NCBI GenBank assembly: GCA_001630475.1
Contig: KV419394.1
Location: 1,400,489-1,464,488 of the forward strand
Origin: Sistotremastrum niveocremeum HHB9708
Taxonomy: Eukaryota; Basidiomycota; Agaricomycetes; Sistotremastrales; Sistotremastraceae
DNA: 64,000 nt
Direction: 5' to 3'
Shown here: piece after piece, positions 10,934 through 26,387 of the stretch
Layout: every line of letters begins with the position of its first letter
Position numbering within the stretch: position 1 is the stretch's first letter
The notes under the pieces: generated by a model
Databases searched by the model: none
What the model saw: the letters and a program-made list of their open reading frames with translations, nothing else
What the model was told of the DNA's origin: nothing
Translations under genes and position numbers: made by a program

Positions 10934-11346
10934 GGAACGACTGATCGTCTGGTACGGGATGACCATTAGGAATGGAATGCCCGCCGGGAGCCGCAGTGTA
11001 GTCTTCCCTCAAGAAACCTACTGGCATGTTCTGCCCAAATACGCCTGGATTTGTGGCAGAGTGTTCGTACGCGAAAGCTGTAGGTCGCTATAGCGGTCAT
11101 CCCTTTTGTCACCTCGTCAGAGAATTTCATAGTCAAGTTCATTTGTATGCGTTGAAGAGTAATACCATGATCATGATGAACCTGGGAAACGATTTTGCAT
11201 TTATTTGGCCGGATCGTAACACGCGAAAATACAACAAGAAAAATAAATGTGATCGAAATATGATAAACGTCCATCGTGCTCGTCAGTCCGTCAATACAAT
11301 CGTTCAATAAGAAAAGTGAAAGGGGAAGTTTGAATGTCTATACTAG
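10934..11346. other. Convergent intergenic region
   Basis: This 413-bp stretch lies between two converging genes, the kinase gene and the single-pass membrane protein gene. It presumably holds both 3' untranslated regions. The frames open across it show no recognisable motif, and I see no repeat. Confidence 0.55.
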
Positions 11347-12340
11347 CTATCTGTGAACCGGAACAGCGTTCACGCTAGGCACGTCGTCGTCGTAATCTTC
11401 ACCTCCATATGCGAGGCCGATGGGTTCAGAATTATCCGAGTAGACGGAGGCGCTCGTTGCGGTCAGGAAGGATGTACGTGCTGGTTCTCCAATCGCTCTC
11501 TGCCCACGCGACGCAGCCGATCTGGGAGCTGAGGCCGACTGGGAAGGCACGGATAGATGTGATTCAGAAATAGGCAGTCTGCCATTGCCATTGCGAGAAG
11601 GATTAGGGACAGTGTGAGTAGTGAGATCAGCTGAGGGGTGAGAGTTTGGAAGAGGTGGAGGAGACGAGCTATTCATGGCTGATAATGCCAGAGGACTCGG
11701 GCGTTGGGGTTGATATGAACGACGCTGTTTTCCCAAGGGCTCGTCCGGAGACCCACCAGAGCCCTTGCGAAGCGTGGCAGGCTGTCCCGTTCCATCTCGC
11801 GGAGGAGACCGCTTGGCGGATAAGGGATCTGCTGGAGTCGAGGGGGGTGCAGAGGCGGGCTCGTGAGCGTCGGTGAGTTCGTTGGCTGCGGCAGCAAAAG
11901 ATACCCTGCGCTCTGATGCGGTAGCCCAGGCAGGCGGGACAGGGGCGATAGGATTCAGAGGGAGCTTTGATGCTGAACCACGCGATGATGTGGAAGAGCG
12001 GCCATGCGTTATGACAGGTCGAGCATAGGTTTGCTGATCCACGAGGAAAAGTACGGTGTGAGCTGTCGTTCAAGAAAGCGGCACAATTGACACTCACGCC
12101 CTTCAGCTGAGCTCTACGCTGCTGCTGCTGCCTTTTTATTGAACGACCCCACCAGATCCAGCAAAGAACGGCGATGACAGCAAGGGTTGCGCCAGCGACG
12201 GTGCCTCCAATGATAGCACCCAGTGGGATGGGTGTGCCCGAGGATTGGGTGGGGGCAGTCTGCGATGGGCCCGTGAAGATGGTTGTGGTTACAACCTGGT
12301 TTTGCGGCGAGCGAGCCCTTAGATGCTCGACGATGGGCAT
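11347..12340 (-). CDS. Single-pass membrane protein with Ser/Pro-rich cytosolic tail
   Basis: No family was recognised. Two exons are joined over a 64-nt intron (12034-12097). The N-terminal 35 residues are Thr/Ser/Pro-rich (TTTIFTGPSQTAPTQSSG). They are followed by one transmembrane helix with glycine-zipper character (IIGGTVAGATLAVIAVLCWIWW) that ends in a basic stop-transfer run, RSIKRQQQQRR. The remaining roughly 225 residues are Ser/Pro/Arg-rich and disordered. There is no signal peptide before the helix, so this would be an N-out type III protein unless a 5' exon is missing. The layout resembles Mid2/Wsc-like stress sensors and other fungal glycine-zipper membrane proteins. I cannot assign a function. 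The gene converges on the upstream kinase gene and lies downstream of CDC5 on the same strand. Confidence 0.7.
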
Positions 12341-12492
12341 GGACGCGGGGGAGGGGAAGTAAAGGAAGGGGGAGGGGATAAGAGTGCGGCAGACCCCGGA
12401 TCAAGCCATGTCTTAATACACGCGACCCGTGCCTTATCAACACAATACAATTATAATTTATTGTACACTCCTACCCAGTACTAAGTATAATA

Positions 12493-15320
<2,828 letters not shown>

Positions 15321-15392
15321 GGGAGTTGTTTGGTTGTGTTTGCACGGCAACTCAATGAATTAGAGACCGAGGTCGGGGACTCTGATGGGCTG

Positions 15393-15402
15393 CACACGTG
15401 TG
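15393..15402. promoter_or_regulatory. CACACGTGTG palindrome between CDC5 and the Zn2Cys6 gene
   Basis: A 10-bp palindrome with a CACGTG core lies about 75 bp upstream of the CDC5 start and 135-222 bp upstream of the transcription-factor start, depending on which ATG is used. It could serve both divergent genes. Only position and symmetry support a role. Confidence 0.35.
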
Positions 15403-15614
15403 TTTTGGATGGGAAGCGGGCCAGCACTGATGTGGGTGGCGACCTGGGGCTAACCCGAAAGAAAACAGGGCGAGTCGAGTAGCAAAAGGCGTGGCGGGAG
15501 CGACTCGACCGGCGATCAAAGAGGGCCGGCTTGGAGATGGATGCCGGGTTGAGCCGGGGAACAAACCGGGCAATCAGCCGTTGGTTGCCTCCCACAAGCC
15601 CTCGTCCATCGCCC

Positions 15615-18063
15615 ATGGACTCGTCGTCGTCGCAGAAGGCGTCCGTCATCCGCGGCGCTCGTGCGTGCACTGTCTGTCGCGCCGCCAAGATGAAGTGCGT
15701 TGGCTCTGACGATGGCCGGAAGCAGTGCCAGCGTTGTGAACGAGCCAACATCGACTGCATCTTCGAGAAACACCGCAGGGGCAGAAAGCCTGGCTCTCGT
15801 CTCTCAGAGGCGTCCAAGATGCTTCGTCGTCTCGAAAAGAACCTCAACTCGCAAAAGCAGAAGCACTCTCTGCACGACCCCCACGCCCCCCGCCAGGACC
15901 TCCGTCCGCCATCGCCCATCAACAGAGACGACATCGAGGAGGAGGACACTGACGACGACGACGAAGACTCACATCGCATATTCCCCGCCAATATCATCCG
16001 TGCTGAGCAACGCCAGCCCTTCTTTCGCACCATCCTCAACTCGCCGTCGCCATCGCCACAGGTCCCCTCGTCTTCCTCGTCGTCTTCAACCGTCCCTCCC
16101 GTCCGCGAGCACTCCCAGCCTGCCATTCCCCGTCACGTTTCGCCTCCCCCAGGATTTTCTGACCCCCTCACCTCCAAACTCATCACCCCAGAAAAAGCAG
16201 CTTCCCTTTTTGATGCTCTCTTTCTCCGACTCAATCCTTTCATCAGCTTGTTCGACCCCGCCTTGCACTCTGTCGATTATGTTCGCTCTCAATCCCCTTT
16301 TCTTTTCTCTGTTCTCATCGCCGCTGCCTGTAAATATTGGCTCCCCGAACTCTATCTGCCCGCAAAAGCAATAGCTAGAAAGGGTGCCATTCGCGCCTTT
16401 GACGAAGCATGGAAGTCTGTCGAAGTCTGTCAGGCTTTTTCTTGCCTCACCTATTGGAAAGAACCAAACGAAACTTTCACATGGACATATATTGGATATG
16501 CATGCCGCATGGCAATCGAGCTCAAGCTCAATCGTTACCTTCCTACTCCTCCTCTGAACGAGTCAGAAATGCAGCGTCGTCAGAGACGCAACCATGAACG
16601 CACCTATCTCGTCCTCTGGGTCCACGACCGCTCCCTGAGCATGCAGACGGGAAGATTATGGATGCTGCCCGAGGACGATCTCGTCCGGAACAGTGACCGG
16701 TGGCATCTCCAGGGTATTGGCGCTCCTCGACCCGAAGATGTTACCGTTTCCGCATTCGTTGACCTCCGTCGCATAGCTGTTAGTACTTGCATCCACCATA
16801 AAGTATGCTCTGTTAACCTTCCTTCAGGCTGAGACGATCGACGGTTATTATCTCCATCGAAGTCAAGCCACCGCTTACAATGATATCCGCTATGACCATT
16901 TATTGCAAATTTGCAACACGAAACTTACCCAATGGATGGATCGTTGGTCGACAGAAATGCAACAAGGTCTGTTCCTCCTTCCCTTCCTATCCTTCTGCTC
17001 ATCTGTCCTAGCCAACGGCGAGGATTTCAATTTCAAGTTTCTGAGCCTCTTCCGTCTATATGTTCGCCTCTTTATCAATAGTTTTGGACTGAAAGATTCT
17101 GTCAGTCCTCTATATTATTGTTCACAATCAATCTGACGCTCTTGCCTTTTTCAGCAGTCCAGCGTGAATATCCAGCCCCTTTCTATCTGCTATACATCGG
17201 CTATAGAGTGCCTTGAGATAGTGACCGGAGCTTTTGCTTCGCTAAATGTCCTTGTGCGTTGTTCGTGTCGAGGAAATCTTCGTGAAAGCGCTGATCTCGT
17301 GTAATGAATGTCTTAGCAATATGGTCAAGACGTAATCACCGTTATGACTGCGTACGCAGCAGTGTTCTTGACACAGGTATGTTGTGAATCACTGGATTCG
17401 TTATCGTTATCTCACAACTATCAGCTGTTACGAAACTCAAACACTCGGTCTCAGCTGGTTGAGCATTATTCTGCTGACCGAGTGTACACTCTGATCAGCG
17501 ACGCTGCCAAAGCTTATTCAGTGGCCGTTGTCCCTGGTCAAACGCTTAGCACTTCTGCTTCTCATGCTCGTTTCCTCTATAAGCTTGTAGCACAAGAGCG
17601 CCAGTTTGAGAATCGGACGGCTGATCAAGACCGTCGCTGGCGCTCTGTGCATTCTGGAGGCCTTTCGACGCCCACTTCTCCGACGTACTCATCCGCCAAT
17701 TCGTCCTCGATCGCTCCCACTTCTTCGATGCGAGGATCAGCGGCTTCAATGTCGCCGTCACATTCCATACCACCGTCCAACTTTGCCTCGAACGGCCAGC
17801 AAGAGCGGCAATTCTCATTCAACTCGTCACCCACGAGTACCAGTCAGCATCCGCTTATGGGTGCCATGGAATACAGTGGCTTCAACAGCGAGCGCTATCC
17901 AGGGGCTCATCTCACTGCGGACGACCAGTATTGGCAGAACATGCATATCGAGCTGGGACTCGCTACACACGGAGGTCTCAGCGACGGCGTATTGAATCTT
18001 TCCCCAGAAGGCGGCCAATACAGATCATTTCATCAGTACGATCCTAATTCACGCCTTGGCTAG
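15615..18063 (+). CDS. Zn2Cys6 fungal-specific transcription factor
   Basis: A DNA-binding regulator of the Gal4 class. The binuclear zinc cluster lies about 18 residues from the chosen start: CTVCRAAKMKC, a 9-residue loop, then CQRCERANIDC. A basic linker (KHRRGRKPGSR) and a likely dimerisation helix (LRRLEKNLNSQKQK) follow. After a Ser/Pro-rich linker comes the fungal_trans middle homology region, with LFLRLNPFISLFDPALH, FLFSVLIAAACKYW and WTYIGYACRMAIELKLNRY. The C-terminus is Ser/Thr/Pro-rich. Four or more short introns lie in the 3' half. An in-frame ATG at 15537 would add 26 residues; the later start is preferred because the cluster normally lies near the N-terminus. The regulated pathway cannot be read from the sequence. 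Confidence 0.88.
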
Positions 18064-18252
18064 ACACACGACATGGAAGATGAGGGAGCGTCCGATTTAC
18101 ATACTAATATCTTCGTCCATCTATGCTCTTTGCTATCGGTCTCTTGCTCTGTTGTATATCATCCATGTCCATTCCTTTCTATTCTTAGTTTTTGTTCCTG
18201 TTTTCCCCGTGTTTTAGTATTTACGGTCACGGTGTTGGGATGGAATCAGGAT

Positions 18253-19662
18253 TCATTGGCCCTCGTCGTCATACATGAGGTTTTCGCCGATAGCAGCGAC
18301 GCAAACGCTTTGGCCTATAGCTACGACTACTCGGGGTGTCCCTCTGATGGTGGAACCTAACCAATCAAAATCGCTTACGCGATGAGGTCGAGGAAGAATG
18401 GTCAGAGTGGTTGGGGATGCTTGCAGGAATGCGGTATTGTAGATTCTCAACACTGCCCCTTCGTCGCTTTCGAGAGGGATGGTTGCAAAGAGATTTGTTT
18501 CGGTAGGACACCATCTGAAGCACATGATTGAGCGTTCACGAACGATGAAACAAAGGATGTCGAACCTGAAACGATAAGAGCCACCCGGGAAACCAGAGCC
18601 AGTAAAGAGAGGCTTGCCACCACGCATCTGCCGCTGATCCCACAAGCACCAACGATCACCAAAACTCGCGCCTATACTATGAGAGGGGGGGGGGGGGAGG
18701 GAGCAATCAGACCGGAATATAATGCACCAAATGTGAACGTACACGTTGAGATCATCCCTCTTCCAAGAAGCAGATCCCGACCAGGACTTCGAAAGCCCAA
18801 TCCTCGCATCACCAAGAGCCTTGGGATCCAAAAATTCCGCTACGACAGCATTTCGACCACGATCGTATCCAGGCACATCATAATCCGTCCTCCAATCAAC
18901 CAAGAATACGGATCCTTGACAATCTGATACTATGACCTCTGATGGGCTCTGTGGATGGAAAGCGACAGTGTTCAATGGGTGAGCGAAGAACTCAGTCCAT
19001 GCGGTGGGTTGGAGACGCGATTCTTGGAATGATGTGAAGGAGGAGGGGACACGGATGGAGCGGTCAGATTCTGAGGGAGGATAGAGGTCCCAAACAGCAA
19101 GCATTTTGTCGTCTGGCAAGATGTTAGGACTTGAAAGGTGTGAGGGATAAGGGACGTGCCGCCGACTGAGGCAACGTATTTCCAGCCCATGTCGTCGCTT
19201 CCTCCACAGAACGTGAGATCATTGATGGTTCGTTGATGGCCTGTCAATTGTCCACCAAAATTGAATATCTTTTCTTCATCATTGTGTAATTTGGTAAGAA
19301 CGCGAATGTTCTTGTCGCGTCCCGCGGCAACGAGTCTGGAACAAAGTAAGAGTTGGATCTTCGGGAGACGCGTCTTGCGCTTACTCGATGAAGGAGTTCG
19401 ATGAGGATTCAGGAGATGTTGCTCGGGGAGACCAGGCTATGGCGGTGACCTCGGCGCCGATGTGGAAATTCGCGACGACTTTGCATTCTTCAGCAGTCTG
19501 GCGGAGAGTGAGAGAAAACAATCACACGTTAACTATAATACGCACGCAAGATATGACTTGAACAGCCTGAATGCCGCCTATGGCAACCAGATCGAGTGCA
19601 TCATCGTTCAGACATGCTCGTACGACAAAGATTCGTGAACCATGGTTGTGCGTTATGTCCAT
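18253..19662 (-). CDS. NUP37: Nup37-like WD40 nucleoporin
   Basis: Nup37 is a WD40 beta-propeller subunit of the Y-shaped (Nup107-160) scaffold of the nuclear pore, present in filamentous fungi and animals. The reading shows VAIGG (first blade), VVANFHIGAEVTAIAWSP, a LTGHQRTINDL blade and KMLAVWDLYPP. These are followed by FHPQSPSEVIVSDCQGSVFLVDWR, GDRWCLWDQR, FRWCPTETNLFATIP and a final DFDWLGS...VVVAIGQSVC blade, in Nup37 order. Exons are joined over 50-70-nt introns. One intron has a run of about 13 C's just before its AG near 18680. The stop is at 18253-18255. The N-terminus is uncertain: the start at 19662 gives MDITHNHGSRIF, but a further 5' exon near 19860 is possible. Other WD40 families are less likely because of the WCLWD and LFATIP blocks. 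Confidence 0.75.
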
Positions 19663-19939
19663 CGTTGGTCATTACATAAGCCCTCTTTCATACGCAAAAC
19701 TCTCTCCTGAGACTGGCTTATGGCCTATTGAGTTCCTGACACCTGGATCTCACCGTATGCTGCATTCCAAGTCTAGCGGCTTCTTGTCTCAGCAGGATCT
19801 CAATTTCACTGAAGTACGCACCAGTACTCGGAAAAGGAATCAACGTCTTCATCGTAATATCAAGTTTGACTTAGCGCGAGCTTGTTTCGATTGCTCGTCG
19901 AAAGCCAATCTTGCCCATTCCCGGCCTTCAGAGTCATAG

Positions 19940-20326
19940 AATCCTCGCAGTGGAAGTCAAACCCACCCCGCAAAAAAGGGTTTAACCAGGCAAATCATCG
20001 ACAATACAAAGCAAGCAAAGGCGAATACCTCCGGTCCCAGCCCCCCAATCATTCAAACGCATCCACACGTCCCGAGGGAAGCTCCCTCCATTCTAGACCT
20101 TTGGGTACCAGGTATTGAGGCCATCAAATATATCCATGGCCAGCTGTATCTCAAGAGATTCAACAGGACTTACCCTGACTTACCGGGAAAACGTCCAGTT
20201 CTGATCACCAAAGACTTGGACATATATCCAAAATCAAATTATGTGAGGGTGATTTGTGTTGAGCCGAACCACAAAGGTCCGTTGCTAATGTCTGACCGTG
20301 CTCATATGCCGACCGGAACTGAGTGA
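19940..20326 (+). other. 128-codon open frame without a start codon
   Basis: Between NUP37 and the myosin gene one + strand frame is open from just after a TAG at 19937-19939 to a TGA at 20324-20326. It has no ATG in its first three quarters. The middle reads with coding-like composition (ILDLWVPGIEAIKYIHGQLY, then GKRPVLITKDLDIYP). No family was recognised. It could be one exon of an unmodelled gene, a decayed gene, or chance. The rest of the 951-bp gap shows nothing else I can name. Confidence 0.25.
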
Positions 20327-20613
20327 CTCAAAGAAGGATGAGCGATCGATCGAACTGATGACTCATGCATATCACATTAGTATTTGGTCCCGTCGCCGAT
20401 GCATCGATGTGGACGCATTCTAGAGGAGCTTGAGGTTATTAGTCTGCAATAACATAGCATAGGTTGAGAGCACCGAAACTTGGTCGAACCTTGAAAAGTA
20501 CCGTCTACGGATGTCAGCGAGGTTTTCTGATCATCGTCTATGATATCGTATAGCAAATCCATTACTAGGAAGCAACAAAGATAAAGGGTATGACATAAAT
20601 ACGACATGTACGT

Positions 20614-23600
20614 TCATGAAACCAAAGCCGCTAGCCTCCTCAGATGAGAGACATTCAAATATGCCGGCACATATGTCTCTAGTATCTGAATTTCGCGAGG
20701 CAAAGGAAGTTCATATGGTCCTACATCCTCCGTTTCGGGGGGTAAAAGGAGATGGTCATTTCGATCGTTAGGTTGCACGCGTGACGCAACGATTCGTAGA
20801 ATTTCAGGAGATATGGGATGCTAGAATTTCCTCAGTATAACTCCAAAACAGAATCCAGGTGCGCTTACCTCATAATCAGCAACAAAATAATTTGTGCACA
20901 TGCGTTGAATTTGGCTCGGACTCAACATCCAGCATACATCGTAAATGATTTCGATGTCAGATCGAGTCGCCTATCGATGACTTCAGTGCGGTCACGAGAT
21001 TTATATCAGATAAACGAACCTTTTTAAGCTGAAGCAGTTTCGTGGCTTGCGTGAGATATTCGAGCTGAAGTCCGCCTTCCGGCAAGTCATGGGCTTTACA
21101 CCATTCCTCCACACGTGTGATATTATACTGAATTTGCATGGCTAACAGCATGCCATTAGGGCTTTCCTGGAACAGTCAAAATCTGGGCTTACCTCTTTTC
21201 CAGGAACAGAAATTTCGCCTCATCAAAAGGTCATTAAAACTAGTCGTCCCAATCATCCGCAATAACTCAATGATGACTTGGTGGACAACTGATTCTTCGA
21301 CGTAATAGCTCTTGAGACTCTTCCAAACCTTACTCAACAAATTCAGGACGTCGTCCACGCTGAACGCCGGTGTGGAATTGGTATTGAGAAGCCTGTTGAA
21401 AAGCCGGCCCCCTCCACCGTCACTGGAAGTGAAGCCTGGTAACGACTGGCTTTCAATGAGCGCGGGAATCACGATCTTCGCCAGTCGTTTCTTGGTCTCG
21501 AGCATCCATGTATGGTAGATGTTATACTCGAGACTGTCAAGGTCATGTTTAACGACTGACACCAATCGCTCGTAATCACCCCAGTCGAATTCACGACCAG
21601 CAGGGTCGCCCCCCGGGCCTATGCCCTGGAGCATGTCGGCTTCGGCAACGTGGATATAGGACAACATTTCATGAACATTGGAAAGCCAGAATATTCCGGG
21701 GACAATGGCTGCCTCGCCGTTGAAAGACTAAAGAATCTTTTATATAAGTGCAACCGCGGATAATTTCGAAGAATCGTACCATGACGTGCGACTGGATCGT
21801 TTGCATGATGCTTGCCAGGAAACGCTCACTTTCGGCGATCATGCCATACTTCCACATTTCGTTGGTGACTAGGCAGATCAGATTCGCCGGGAAGAGAATC
21901 TCTTTCATTGGCGACGCATTGCTTAGACTGGGCTCCGGGATTTTCAGACCCTTGATGAGCCCTTCCAACACATCCTGGTCTAATCGCTTGGAGTCCTCAA
22001 GAAGACGAATCTTTTCGTGGACGGGATCATCGTAAATGTCCGGCAGGCCATGTGGCTTGAAGCGGTGTAGGCTGTCTGCACCCGGGTATGCCATAGACAC
22101 GGCGCGAGGATTGAACTGAGCACGCGTGGCGGTCGCTGGGAATGTATCAGCAATATCCCGATCGGCCGAGCTGTCCAATGTATAAACTCCAGTAGTGCTA
22201 TGCCGTCTGTAATGACCTTTGACTTCGTGCGCTGGTAAAGCAGCGGCGCCGTTGATAAGGGGACTGGGGTTCTCGACGCCCCTGAGAGCGGGGACAAACG
22301 TCGGGGAGAGGGGGGGATCTCCACGACCACCACGCGTAAGTGAATTTAGTGTGTTGGCCCGATTCAGCTGTTCGCGTAGACTGTTGATCTCGTTTTTTAA
22401 GCTGCTGATCAGACTAGTGTCCTCGGTCACCCGTGATGGAGTCTGTGCCTGGACTTTCTGTTTGTTCTCCAGCTCCACGGCTTGGCGGGAGAGCTCATCA
22501 GAGAGTTTCTGGATAAGCTCGTCTTTCTCAGCGACCCTGCCTGTCGCTTCGTTCACCTGTCGCTCAAGATCCTGCTTTTCAGCAAGGAGTCTTGTCCTCT
22601 CGGCAGACTCTGCCTGCAAGTCGCCAGAGAGTTGTTTGGCTTTGTTGTCAGAATCTTCATACTTGGACATCCAGGACTGAAGCTGTATCTCAAGGTCTCC
22701 TAGACGAATTTGAAGCTCCTTCTTCTCTGCCGTGCGCTTCTGCAAGGTCTGTGTTAATTCGACCACCTTGTTCTCAAGGCGATATGAAATTTCTTTAAGC
22801 TTCGAAGCAGAGCGAGCCTCTTCTTTAAGGGCTTTCAACTGTTTCTTTGCGATCCGACGACGCAGACAAGATTGCATCCAAACGACATGACCAACATCCG
22901 TTTTGAATCGTCGGCGTGATAGACTGGAGGCAATATGAACACTTTCTTTATAAAAATCCAGAACAGAAAACTCACATTCCACGCGACAAGCTCTGCAGAA
23001 GAGTCGCGGCGGAGTTGATTCGATTCTCCTTATATTCTTTACGAGCTCGAGCCCCTCGGAAACCTTGATACGAGGTCAATGCCCGTTCACAGAAACCCAA
23101 AAAAGTGCTCACAGCTTTGAATGCCAATGATGGACTTCCGGACCAGCAAAAATCTCTTCCTCTGAACGAACGTACGGATGATGCACTGCAATCGACGCGC
23201 GATAGCCTCTTTGCGAATTTTCTGAACGAATTGTTTCGCCATCACCTGGCGCCACCAGGTTTGAATTTTAATGGCAGCCTTCCTCATCTCCTGGTATCTC
23301 TTCACAGCCATCTTACGACGCATATTCTTCTGTACCATTACCACCATGGAGTTGAGTTGATGAGTTCGGAGGGACTCCAGAGAAGCCAGGATACCGGCTC
23401 GGAAGAATATCTTGGTTAAGCCGGCCTGATATTTGCTCTCGTCGGGGATTGACGCCTTCAGAATTTCAGAACATAGTGGTTTGATTTCCATGGCCTTTAT
23501 CATTGGACTCCAAGTCGCCGATTTGACGAGCATGTAGTACCTTATAGCCTGTGAATTTATTCCGAATTTAGAGTCCGCATAAATGTGCTTACCGTTCAAC

Positions 23601-26387
23601 GAATTCTTCGTACTTCCATCGTGAAGGATATCCCGCACAACTGATCCGAATTGTTTCCAGGACACCACATGCACGCAGCTGTCCAAGGACCTGCTGGGGA
23701 GCAAATTCCCATGCACGCTTCTGTTCGTTTGGCTTGATGCACCGAATGTAGTGTACATTCGTGACGCTTAGAGTGTCCATGAGATTGATGAGTGAGCCCT
23801 TGAAAATAGAGCCCAGGGTGGGTTTTCGAGCTGTTGCGCCGGGCCTTCTGAGCCCGCCAGCGGGAGTCGAAGATCCAGAGGTAACCATAGACAGACGGCC
23901 TGGATCAGGGATGACGGAAGAGCGCCTGGAACCGCCACTTCCGGAATCAGAGGCGGCAGGGGATGCAGGATGGGGACTCTCAGGCGGTTTCGTGGATGCA
24001 AGGGCCGCGTCCAGAACCTCCTTCAGGAAAGCGTTCTTGGTGCTGGCAAGTAAATCCAGATGCTCATCCGGGACAGTATCTCGATTCTTTTCGATGAAAC
24101 CCTCTGCTTCGTAGGTCACGTCCAGCGCATAATGGGCGATGGTGAACGACGTGTTGCCGAACCGAGGCTTCTTGAAAACATCCTTGTTAGCCGGTTTAGC
24201 AAGTTGGGCGTACAGTTTTGTTAAGAATGATGCATCAGTGCCAGAGGGTAACCGGGACTCTTCATCTAAAAGAGAGAGCACTCCTAATTTTCCTTCGATG
24301 ACGTTGATGCAAGGCTGATTATCTGAGAAGTCAATGAAGGTCCAGTTGATCTTCTCTTTCACGTATTCTTCTTGCTCTAGTTTGAAGACATGTGCGTTAA
24401 ACTAGAGACGTGCTAAGAGTCAGATCACGAACAGAGCATGATTCTCATACCTCTTGCTGCAATTTTTCATTGGCATAATTGATACAGAACTAGGAGAGAC
24501 GGAGCATTAGAACCCGAACGGCGCATCGAAGAGATTGGGCAAGTACCTGCTCGAAGCTGTTCTTGGCAAAATGCTGTTTGTGACGGTGAGAAAGTGTTCA
24601 GACCAGTGGAGAGAGAAAAAAATTACTTCAAAACCGTAGATACTTCAGAGCGTCAGATTTCCATCTCCTTGAAAAAAAAGATAAACGACGTACTCCAACA
24701 CACCGATGAACATCTCGGCTTTGGTTGCGGCTTCCCCATTCTCGCCCGCTAAACTTTCGTTTACAATGGCAACCAGCCATTCAAATATACAAGCATAGAT
24801 GAATTTGGCCACGCTGTCTCGGACGATGGATGCTTGAGGGCCACTGAGTGAAGTCACGATCTTCTCTGAACGGGTCGTGATCTGCTTTTTGACAGTCCAT
24901 TTTCTGAAATCAGCAACTGGGATACCAAGGAAACGCGTCGCGAGAAGCAAGGCCGGATCGTCATCTGCAATCATTGCGTCTGTTCTTGACTGTGTGATTT
25001 TGATATTGCCCAGATGCAACAGTGCTGCAAGTAGTTTGAAAACAGCCCATTGCTTCTCCACACTGATACCAACGGTAGAGAGAGCTGTCTGGGTAGCTCG
25101 GAATTCCTCAGCGTCGTCAACACCGGGTATGGGGGTCGAATTAGGGCCGCCTTGTCGCAGATAGTGAAATTTAGTGATGTCGATATCAAGGCCAAGGTCT
25201 TTCCGTTCCTTGAGAGGAGCACCAGCACAGAGCTGGTAGAATATATGATAGTTCCTCTCAATTTCCGGCTGGTAGTTTAACCGTGATCGCTCTAGGAGGT
25301 AGGTTCTTATTCTTGCTCCAACAATTTGCTGCTTCCCATCGAACAAAATCTGAAAGAAACGCATGAAGAAACGAAAATCAATTGGACCAATTAATTCACC
25401 TGAATATACTTCCCGAAGCGAGAGGAGTTATCATTTCGAGTAGTTTTGGCGTTGCCGAAGGCCTCGAGGATGGGATTAGTGGCGAGGATTTGGCGTTCAA
25501 CTTCACTCGACTCGTCCAGGGAAAGCTTGGTCCGGCCTTTGGCGGAGTCGGGTGGATTTACGGACGCCAGAAAACGCATGATGAGTTTGGCCTGAATTGT
25601 GAATCAGCTAAGATACAAAGGCTAGGCTTGAGAAGGACACACAGATTCTGTCTTTCCTGCGCCACTATTTCCCTAATGTCAGAATGTGCCTTAACTCGCG
25701 AAGAGAGAGCCACTTACGACTCGCCGGAAACAATGATGGTTTGCCCCTCGCCGTCATGCTGCATGCGAGTGTATGCATCTTCAGCGATAGCAAAGAGATG
25801 GGGTTCGAGTTCCTCTTTCTTCCGTCCGCTGTATGCTTGGATGATTTCGGGCCCATACATGGCCACCCTCTGGAATGGGTTGACAGCAATAAGAACAATT
25901 CCACTGTATGTATAGATACTGTGTTGAGCATATCGATTTCGAATGGTGTGAAGTACTGTGATACATTCAGAAAGGACAAAGGGCGCCGAAGAGTACGAGA
26001 CGCACCTGATGGCTCATTCAAATGGGAGAGGGTTGCCAAGTCGTCTGCGGTCTCTAGCAAGGGCGGGTTTCGTAATGGTGGAAGGTCTCCTTTCCCATCT
26101 CTGATATCGGACAGCTTTGTGTTTATTTCGATGGCCTGAGGGGAATGAGATAATGAGGATAAAATTCATGATTCTGGCTGGAAAAGCGGCGACCTTTCCT
26201 CGCTCATCGACAAACGTGAGTTTGATAGACTCTCCCTCTGCTGGAGTTACAGCGGTCACTTCAGCAGATATCCATCCCTGCTCCTTATCAGGGAACCTGT
26301 AGTTTCATGTTCAAAACACGAGCAGGACGCGAAGTGAGGGACACCCTACCATACGCCGGTTCCCTTCGAATATATGTTGTCGGACAT
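20614..26387 (-). CDS. MYO2: Class V myosin heavy chain (Myo2/MyoE type)
   Basis: An actin motor that moves secretory vesicles, organelles and chitin synthase toward growing tips. Exon 1 starts [21 protein letters not shown], the SH3-like N-terminus. The motor follows: P-loop [12 protein letters not shown], loop-1 region, switch [13 protein letters not shown], and EMFIGVLDIYGFE. The actin-binding region includes [11 protein letters not shown] and [15 protein letters not shown]. The neck has several IQ motifs (for example IKIQTWWR and [15 protein letters not shown]). A coiled coil spans about 22300-22860. The cargo-binding DIL globular tail has [45 protein letters not shown] and [10 protein letters not shown]. 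The protein ends [14 protein letters not shown] with TGA at 20614-20616. There are about 15 introns. It is divergent from VPS2. The call is very secure. Confidence 0.95.

Noticed and set aside
16086-16292. Long - strand frames opposite the Zn2Cys6 and PhoD genes
   Set aside because: They mirror strongly biased, GC-rich coding sequence of the real gene on the other strand and show no family motif of their own.
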